A DNA stretch of 7,120 nucleotides from Deltaproteobacteria bacterium UBA796 (GTDB lineage: Bacteria > Myxococcota_A > UBA796), in the NCBI GenBank assembly GCA_002296975.1, contig DBIS01000370.1, forward strand, positions 1 through 7,120, written 5' to 3'. Shown here in pieces: positions 1 to 4,843 of the stretch. Position numbers and translations under genes: made by a program. The notes under the pieces were generated by a model. The model worked only from the letters and a program-made list of their open reading frames with translations. It did not search any database and was not told where the DNA came from. Position 1 is the first letter of the stretch. Every line of letters begins with the position of its first letter.

Positions 1-1222
1 CCCGATCGGGCTTGCCGTGCCCATATTTTTGGGACTGATTGGTCTGGAGTACGCCTATTCTCGCTGGCACGGGCTGGAGAATTACCGATTTAATGATGCC
101 ATCGCCGCGCTCACTTGTGGGATGGGTGACCAGCTATTGAGCTTGATTTTCGGGGCTGTAGGCCTCGGTGCGTATCACCAGGTTTATAGCCACCTAGGAT
201 TGTTTGAAATGGATGTTTCAGCACCTTCGACCTGGGTGGTTGGGGTGTTGGGGGTAGACCTCCTTTATTATGTGTTTCACCGCTTTGGCCACCGGGTGAA
301 CATCGGTTGGGCGGTCCATTCCGTGCACCATCAAAGTGAAGAGTACAATCTCGCGGTCGCTTTGCGTCAACCCTGGTTTGCGCAGATCTATTCGTGGATT
401 TTCTACCTTCCGCTGGCGCTTGTTGGGCTGCCGACGGCGGTCTGGGCGGGCAGCTTTTCTATCAATTTACTGTATCAGTTTTGGATACACACCCGGGTGC
501 TTCCCAAGCTGGGGCCTTTGGAGTGGGTGATGAACACGCCCAGCCATCATCGGGTTCATCATGGGGTCAATACAGAGTATCTCGACAAGAACTATGCTGG
601 TATTTTCATCATTTGGGACCGCCTATTCGGTACCTTTGAGCCGGAGTTTTCTCCGGTGGTTTATGGGGTCTTAAAGCCTGTTCGAACCTGGGATCCTGTT
701 CGTGCAAATCTGTTGCCACTGGCAGCCCTGCTCAGACAAGTTTCGGGCCAGGAGCGGTGGGTGGACAAGTTGAGAATGTGGGTGGCCGCTCCCGGGTGGT
801 CTCCTGGGGCTGCTTTGGCATCAAGTCCTGCACATCAGACCGGGATCACACTGGCAAGAGGCTACGATCTCAATGTGGGTCGTGACCTTAGCGGCTACAT
901 CATCGCCAATCTGGTGGGGGTGGCCATCGTGACGGGTTTTGTGATCGCCCATGCAGACCTTTGGCCGGGAAGTTGGCTTGCTTCGGGCACAATTTACATC
1001 GTTTGGACGGGGCTGAACTGGGGTCGGATGCAAGAGGGTCGGGCCCATGCAAAGCGGTCGGAGTGGCTGTCGTTGGGGGCCTTTATTTTGCTCGGTTTTT
1101 GGGCGGCTCTGACGTTGAGCGGGCCTCTGGCACGCGTTGGCTGGCTGTTGGGCCTGAGTTCGTTATTAGCTGCCGCCTTCTTCGCCAAACTGGTCGCGAA
1201 CGTACAAAAAGACAGCATCTGA
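1..1222 (+). CDS. AGMO-like membrane fatty acid hydroxylase / sterol desaturase superfamily protein (5' partial)
   Basis: This is an integral membrane di-iron oxygenase of the fatty acid hydroxylase superfamily. Numbering from the GTG at 17, the His motifs are HRFGH (88-92), HSVHH (101-105) and HHRVHH (177-182), with a further His at 158 in YQFWIH. The stretches NLLYQFWIHT, NTPSHHRVHHG and DKNYAGIFIIWDRLFGTFE match what I know of animal alkylglycerol monooxygenase (TMEM195), which cleaves the ether bond of alkylglycerols using tetrahydrobiopterin. Four hydrophobic segments follow at about 290-312, 325-345, 350-368 and 375-395, as in that family's C-terminal half. The frame is open to base 2 and reads P-I-G-L-A before the GTG, and no ribosome site precedes 17, so the real start is probably just outside the window. 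The last 57 bp overlap the cytochrome gene antisense. The family call is firm. Ether-lipid specificity is inferred; C5-sterol-desaturase-type or other lipid hydroxylation is the alternative. Confidence 0.9.
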   Translation, partial: PIGLAVPIFLGLIGLEYAYSRWHGLENYRFNDAIAALTCGMGDQLLSLIFGAVGLGAYHQVYSHLGLFEMDVSAPSTWVVGVLGVDLLYYVFHRFGHRVNIGWAVHSVHHQSEEYNLAVALRQPWFAQIYSWIFYLPLALVGLPTAVWAGSFSINLLYQFWIHTRVLPKLGPLEWVMNTPSHHRVHHGVNTEYLDKNYAGIFIIWDRLFGTFEPEFSPVVYGVLKPVRTWDPVRANLLPLAALLRQVSGQERWVDKLRMWVAAPGWSPGAALASSPAHQTGITLARGYDLNVGRDLSGYIIANLVGVAIVTGFVIAHADLWPGSWLASGTIYIVWTGLNWGRMQEGRAHAKRSEWLSLGAFILLGFWAALTLSGPLARVGWLLGLSSLLAAAFFAKLVANVQKDSI

Positions 1223-1507
1223 CTCATCCTGGGTCAAGCCAACCGAGGGCATCAAGTCGTTACCAATGTCGATGATGCTTGCCAAATCCTCATCGGTGAG
1301 TTGAGGTACGCGCTCGACTAGGCTGGGGTTGGTGCCAACGCCTTCACCATCGATGCCGTGGCAGCCCGCGCAGTTGTCTGAGTACACCTCAGCACCAATC
1401 GGCGGGTCGCCGGTGCCCATATCACCGGTGTCATCATCGTTGGCTTGTGCTTTGGTTTCGCACCCGACGGTGCCAAAAATCATCGCCATCAAAATCAGTT
1501 TGCGCAT
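1166..1507 (-). CDS. Small c-type cytochrome lipoprotein
   Basis: This is a single-haem cytochrome c of 113 residues. The haem site CAGCH is at 46-50. The likely axial Met is M86 in NDLMPSVG, and the closing helix (about 92-107, DESDAVFLYVRDQF) is typical of short class I cytochromes. The N-terminus is a lipoprotein signal with the acceptor Cys at 16 (GTVGC). An Asp/Gly/Thr-rich tether at 22-36 would hold the domain off the membrane, probably in the periplasm. The first possible start in frame is a TTG at 1519. The ATG at 1507 is preferred because GGAG lies 6 bases before it and the signal then begins M-R-K. It lies 54 bp downstream of the FG-GAP gene on the same strand and is probably co-transcribed. 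Its last 18 codons overlap the hydroxylase gene antisense. It is probably an electron carrier; its redox partner cannot be told from the window. Confidence 0.9.
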   Translation of the reverse strand: MRKLILMAMIFGTVGCETKAQANDDDTGDMGTGDPPIGAEVYSDNCAGCHGIDGEGVGTNPSLVERVPQLTDEDLASIIDIGNDLMPSVGLTQDESDAVFLYVRDQFGEEGGS

Positions 1508-1513
1508 TACAGT

Positions 1514-1517
1514 CTCC
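1514..1517 (-). promoter_or_regulatory. Ribosome binding site of the cytochrome gene
   Basis: On the minus strand GGAG sits 6 bases before the ATG at 1507. It decides the start in favour of this ATG over the in-frame TTG at 1519, which would place the GGAG inside the coding region. Confidence 0.7.
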
Positions 1518-1561
1518 AAGTGAGCCTCGATTATGCATGCTGAGGAAGCGTCGTGGGGAAC

Positions 1562-3370
1562 TCAAGGTAGAATAATGTCGGGGTACTGAATTTGGACAAA
1601 GGCTTCGTGGCCGATTTCTTCCCACTCTATGCTCACTTTCAGGCCGTCCGGCCAGAGGATCTCGATTGCTGCTGAGCAGTCCAACCCTGCGAGTCCGATG
1701 TGGATCCAGCGGCTATCTTCAGAGTTGTATGTCCCGCGGCTACCATGCTTTTCTCGCATGATTTTAAGGTCATCGAAGGCGTAGGTGACTCTGGTGCCGA
1801 AGGCATCTGTGGCGACCTTGTCACCATCCCCGACGAGGCCGATGGCGACCCAGCGGTTGTCCTGGCCGATGGTGTTTTCGTATAAATAGTTTGGCCGTCC
1901 GGGGCCTTGTGCGCGGCCACCCACAAGCAGGTCCAAATCGCCATCGTGGTCGATATCGGCCCACGCATGATTTTGTCCGCCCTTCATTTGGCGTTTTTTA
2001 CCAGGGTCGGTACCGGTTTCAAGGTCGCCATTGATGCCGCTCATCAAGCCCACTGAGCGGAGGGTGTGTTCAGGGCTTTGATGCATGAGGCCAAACCAGC
2101 CGTATTGTTCTGCTTCATCGTAGTTGGCTTCGTATTTAGGGTCCCGGGTGAGAGAGAGGTCTAAGCGGCCATCGTTATCAAAGTCGACCATCGCGGCGTC
2201 GATGTCACCCTCGTTGAACGGCAGGTTGTAGGCCTGGGTGGCGTCCTCAAAATGCCCGGTGCCATCATTGAGCAAGATCATGGTGGGGTCAGACCATTTT
2301 CGGCTTGGGTCGCCGCTTACTGGGTGTGAGATCGCTGCGATGAACAGGTCGATGTCTCCATCGTTATCGATGTCGCCGCAGTCTACGCCAAAGGCATTTG
2401 AGCCGACCCAGTCTGCTGCGCTCACATCGGCTTGGATGTCGGTTCCATAGCCCGTAGACTCTAAAAATCGGTTTCCAGTGCCGAGGGCTGCCACTCCGGC
2501 TTCGGTGGCGATGTTGGTGAATTGGCCACCATCGTTACGCCACAGTTGATTGTGTCCGTTTGCGACGCTCACCCCATAGGATGCGACAAAAATGTCCAGG
2601 TCGCTGTCACCGTCAAAGTCACAGACCACTGAGCCGTTAGAAAGCTGTGCAGGCGCGTCCAGTAGGGCGTTGGGGTCGGGGCTGAATCGGCCATCGCCTT
2701 GCCCCCACAAGATTTGGTCTGCCATGGCGTACGCGGTGTGACCGTTGCCAACAAAAAGGTCGACCGCGCCATCGTTATCAAAGTCGGCAAAGGCTGCGGT
2801 AGCCGCGGCAGGGTTGGCCGTGGCCACGCCCGAGCCTTCCAGGCGGGTAAAAACCCCGGTGGAATCGTTGAGGTAAATCTCGGAGCGGTGAGTACCGAGG
2901 TTTGGCAGGTCGAGTCCTGCGAAGAGGTCTTGGTCTCCGTCATTATCGACATCGGCGAACGCGAAAAAGCCGGCTTGAAGCGACCGCAGGCCAGAGGCGT
3001 CGGAGTGGTCGGTGAAAGTGCCATCTTGATTATTGAGGAAGACCAGGTGCTCAAAAGGGATGCCTGCGAGGGCGTTGGGGTACAGGCTGTGCATCACGAT
3101 ATCGTCAAATCCACCGCCGTTGATGTCTGCGAAAGCCAAGCGACTGTGGTCGTTAATGACCATTTCGTCGGGCGGGTCTTCATCAAAATTTCCAGCCTGA
3201 ATTCCACTGAAAATCGAGATGTCATCGAAGAAGTTTTGGCTGGGCACCACGGCTTTGTTGACAACACATGGTGTGTTGATGCCTGGCGACGGTCCCACCG
3301 AACCTTCCTGCTCCTTGCTGCAGCCGGTCCACCCGGTGAACACTGAGAACACCATCAAAGTTCGGTTCAT
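1562..3370 (-). CDS. FG-GAP/VCBS repeat lipoprotein with C-terminal ASPIC/UnbV domain (CRTAC1-like)
   Basis: This is an exported beta-propeller protein of 602 residues. The signal is short and ends in a lipidation Cys at 17 (GWTGC). Seven FG-GAP/VCBS blades are visible by their D-x-D-x-D-G-x-x-D calcium-type loops, at about 80-92 (degenerate, INGGGFDD), 138-152, 194-208, 249-263, 331-345, 394-407 and 470-484. From about 524 to 590 the ASPIC/UnbV pattern appears: AFGTRV, then HGSRGTYNSED, IHIGLAG and ILWPDG. This domain order is that of the CRTAC1 family, whose bacterial members are mostly uncharacterised envelope proteins thought to mediate adhesion or binding. The start has GGAG 5 bases upstream and is well supported. 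The cytochrome gene follows on the same strand, so a two-gene operon is likely. Cys 35, 250, 331 and 565 could form disulfides. The substrate or partner is unknown. Confidence 0.92.
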   Translation of the reverse strand: MNRTLMVFSVFTGWTGCSKEQEGSVGPSPGINTPCVVNKAVVPSQNFFDDISIFSGIQAGNFDEDPPDEMVINDHSRLAFADINGGGFDDIVMHSLYPNALAGIPFEHLVFLNNQDGTFTDHSDASGLRSLQAGFFAFADVDNDGDQDLFAGLDLPNLGTHRSEIYLNDSTGVFTRLEGSGVATANPAAATAAFADFDNDGAVDLFVGNGHTAYAMADQILWGQGDGRFSPDPNALLDAPAQLSNGSVVCDFDGDSDLDIFVASYGVSVANGHNQLWRNDGGQFTNIATEAGVAALGTGNRFLESTGYGTDIQADVSAADWVGSNAFGVDCGDIDNDGDIDLFIAAISHPVSGDPSRKWSDPTMILLNDGTGHFEDATQAYNLPFNEGDIDAAMVDFDNDGRLDLSLTRDPKYEANYDEAEQYGWFGLMHQSPEHTLRSVGLMSGINGDLETGTDPGKKRQMKGGQNHAWADIDHDGDLDLLVGGRAQGPGRPNYLYENTIGQDNRWVAIGLVGDGDKVATDAFGTRVTYAFDDLKIMREKHGSRGTYNSEDSRWIHIGLAGLDCSAAIEILWPDGLKVSIEWEEIGHEAFVQIQYPDIILP

Positions 3371-3375
3371 TGCGT

Positions 3376-3379
3376 CTCC
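3376..3379 (-). promoter_or_regulatory. Ribosome binding site of the FG-GAP gene
   Basis: On the minus strand GGAG stands 5 bases before the ATG at 3370. It fixes the start that gives a compact lipoprotein signal. Confidence 0.65.
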
Positions 3380-3427
3380 GTTGAGACCATCTAGCGCATC
3401 GTTCGCCCCAACCCAGTGGCTTTGTTT

Positions 3428-3433
3428 AGTATA
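3428..3433 (-). promoter_or_regulatory. Candidate -10 element of the FG-GAP/cytochrome unit
   Basis: The minus strand reads TATACT here, 5 of 6 bases of the sigma70 -10 consensus, in an AT-rich patch (about 3420-3437) that stands out from its surroundings. Transcription would begin near 3421, leaving a leader of about 50 bases before the ATG at 3370. The best -35 candidate (CTTTCA, spacing 16) matches only 3 of 6 bases, so the assignment is tentative. No convincing promoter was found for the plus-strand pair, although it must start in or near the same 83-bp gap. Confidence 0.35.
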
Positions 3434-3443
3434 TGCTGTGGTC

Positions 3444-3448
3444 GGAGG
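3444..3448 (+). promoter_or_regulatory. Ribosome binding site deciding a GTG start
   Basis: GGAGG lies 5 bases before the GTG at 3454. The in-frame ATG at 3433 has no such site and would bury this motif inside the coding region, so the GTG is chosen for the Cys-rich lipoprotein. Confidence 0.7.
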
Positions 3449-3453
3449 TGAAA

Positions 3454-3720
3454 GTGCGCGTCATCTGTTTGGTTTTGGGGCTTGGTATGGGCTGTGGGCC
3501 TGAAAAGGTAGAAGCCGACGATCCCTGTGTCGGATTGTGCGACAATCTTGTATCAACCTGCCAAGTGGCGGCTTTTCCTTCGGTCGAGGAATGCCAGAGC
3601 GCGTGCGCATTTGGGGCGGAACTCGGCGCCAATATTTTGGCCTATCGGGTGTGTTTGGATGCGGTCGATGATTGTGACACCTTTGGTATTGTGGAGTGTG
3701 AAAATGAGAACGGCTGGTAA
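3454..3720 (+). CDS. Small Cys-rich lipoprotein (88 aa), unknown function
   Basis: I do not recognise a named family. From the GTG start the protein begins M-R-V-I-C with a short hydrophobic stretch and a lipobox LGMGC, lipidated at Cys 14. The mature part is about 75 residues and acidic, with eight further Cys at 25, 29, 36, 47, 51, 67, 74 and 82. Two C-x3-C pairs (25/29 and 47/51) stand out, and the even number suggests four disulfides formed in an oxidising envelope. Cys-dense mini-lipoproteins of this style are frequent in Myxococcota; that is general impression, not a match. The ATG at 3433 was rejected because GGAGG sits just before the GTG. Its last 17 bp overlap the start of the propeller gene, implying translational coupling and possibly a joint role, for example as a partner subunit of the propeller. 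Confidence 0.8.
   Translation: MRVICLVLGLGMGCGPEKVEADDPCVGLCDNLVSTCQVAAFPSVEECQSACAFGAELGANILAYRVCLDAVDDCDTFGIVECENENGW
3693..3696 (+). promoter_or_regulatory. Ribosome binding site of the propeller gene, inside the upstream gene
   Basis: GGAG lies 7 bases before the ATG at 3704, within the last codons of the Cys-rich lipoprotein gene. It supports the 3704 start over the frame's open extension to 3527, which is only out-of-frame reading of the upstream gene. Confidence 0.65.
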
Positions 3721-4843
3721 ATGGACAATCGTTGGGTTGCTCGGTTTGGCTTGCGCCAAAGACTATGAACTTTCGGCGATTACTGCCGCCGAGCCTGATA
3801 TCGATCCGGCAACATATATGCCTTGCGACTTTTCAGTCATGGATGACGCGCGGCTGAGTATTTATGATTGCAACCCCGTTTTTGAGGCCACGGACGAAGC
3901 GTGGTTCGACGGTGGTGGTGGCGAGATGAGTGTTGGTGCGGTTGGGTTTTATACCAACCTCGTGATGGGTTTTCCGGTCTATCAAATCTGGTATACGGCG
4001 CGTGTCGCGGACGGGTCGGCCGATGATGGTACAGATTTTCTAGCGGAATGGGGGGTGGGCACCGCGGTGTCCGAAAATGGGGCCGATTGGGACACCCATC
4101 CTGACAACCCGCTGTTGACAGAGGTTGGGGGGGCTTGGGACCAAGATGGAATCAACGCCATCCAGATCGCTCGAGATGATCGCCATGACCGCTATGTGAT
4201 GACCTATCAGGGCTATGTTTTTGATGATGGCTTGTTGTCTGTTGGCGTGGGCGTCGCCGAAAGTCGCGATGGTATTGCCTGGACTCGCTCACCGGCCAAC
4301 CCGGTTTTGATGCAGGGTGTCGAGTATGAGGGTGGGATGTTCATGAGCTGGCCACTGGCGATCTATGTGAACGAGGGCGGCGGTGTCACCTCATATATGG
4401 CTGCAAATACTGGCAGCGAAGTCATCGATATGTACGCGGTTGAAGTGTCAGAAGACCTCGGCACCTGGCATGTGTTCGATGAGCCGGTGCTCCAGGCGGG
4501 CCCAGAGGTTTATGACAAGGCTGGGATTACGGATGCGTCGGTCGTGAAGTTGGGTGAGGTCTACTATATGTTCTATATCGGCGCGGGTGGATGGGAGGAC
4601 ATCATCGGTGGGGCGCGAACGCCCGTGATTCAAAGTCTAAATTTGGCCACTTCTACGACGGGTATCAATTGGACCAAACACCCTGACAATCCGATAGCTG
4701 TGACCCTTACAGCAGAAAAAGAGCTCAGCGGCGTGGCCGCACAAGTCGTGGGCGATTCGATTCATCTTTGGGTGACCGATAATTATGATGAAACGGGTGA
4801 CGGGAAACGGTCGGCGGTGGGCTACTATTTGTTTAGGCCCTAA
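3704..4843 (+). CDS. Lipoprotein with GH43/GH32-like five-bladed beta-propeller
   Basis: This 379-residue protein has a lipoprotein-type N-terminus (hydrophobic 7-16, Cys 17 in LGLAC; the Gly at -3 is slightly atypical). The rest looks like a glycosidase-type beta-propeller. The recurring motif S-x-[DNT]-G-x-x-W-[TD] followed by NP appears at 123-137 (SENGADWDTHPDNPL), 187-201 (SRDGIAWTRSPANPV) and 317-331 (STTGINWTKHPDNPI), with a worn copy at 249-261. Strands such as DRYVMTYQGY (162-171) and VYYMFYIGAG (286-295) fit the Y-x-M-x-Y blade pattern. Known proteins with this pattern are GH43, GH32/68 and GH130 relatives that bind or cleave glycans. Asp 146, 148 and 277 are conceivable active-site acids, but I cannot confirm a catalytic set, so it may only bind sugar. 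The start at 3704 has GGAG 7 bases upstream and overlaps the previous gene by 17 bp. It ends tail to tail with the coiled-coil gene, the stops sharing bases. Confidence 0.8.
   Translation: MRTAGKWTIVGLLGLACAKDYELSAITAAEPDIDPATYMPCDFSVMDDARLSIYDCNPVFEATDEAWFDGGGGEMSVGAVGFYTNLVMGFPVYQIWYTARVADGSADDGTDFLAEWGVGTAVSENGADWDTHPDNPLLTEVGGAWDQDGINAIQIARDDRHDRYVMTYQGYVFDDGLLSVGVGVAESRDGIAWTRSPANPVLMQGVEYEGGMFMSWPLAIYVNEGGGVTSYMAANTGSEVIDMYAVEVSEDLGTWHVFDEPVLQAGPEVYDKAGITDASVVKLGEVYYMFYIGAGGWEDIIGGARTPVIQSLNLATSTTGINWTKHPDNPIAVTLTAEKELSGVAAQVVGDSIHLWVTDNYDETGDGKRSAVGYYLFRP

Noticed and set aside
1508..1561. Possible terminator between the FG-GAP and cytochrome genes
   Set aside because: Only the short palindrome GCATGC is present; no stem followed by a T run in the direction of transcription.
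2569..3054. Minus-strand 161-codon Ser/Thr/Pro-rich reading frame
   Set aside because: Shifted frame inside the FG-GAP gene.
2699..3346. Plus-strand 215-codon reading frame
   Set aside because: Antisense to the FG-GAP gene, whose domain pattern is clear; no ribosome site and no recognisable features.
3433..3453. ATG at 3433 as start of the Cys-rich lipoprotein
   Set aside because: No ribosome site before it, and it would add seven residues before a clean lipoprotein signal and swallow the GGAGG at 3444-3448.
3527..3703. Upstream extension of the propeller reading frame
   Set aside because: It reads the Cys-rich gene out of frame; the 3704 ATG has GGAG and begins a lipoprotein signal.
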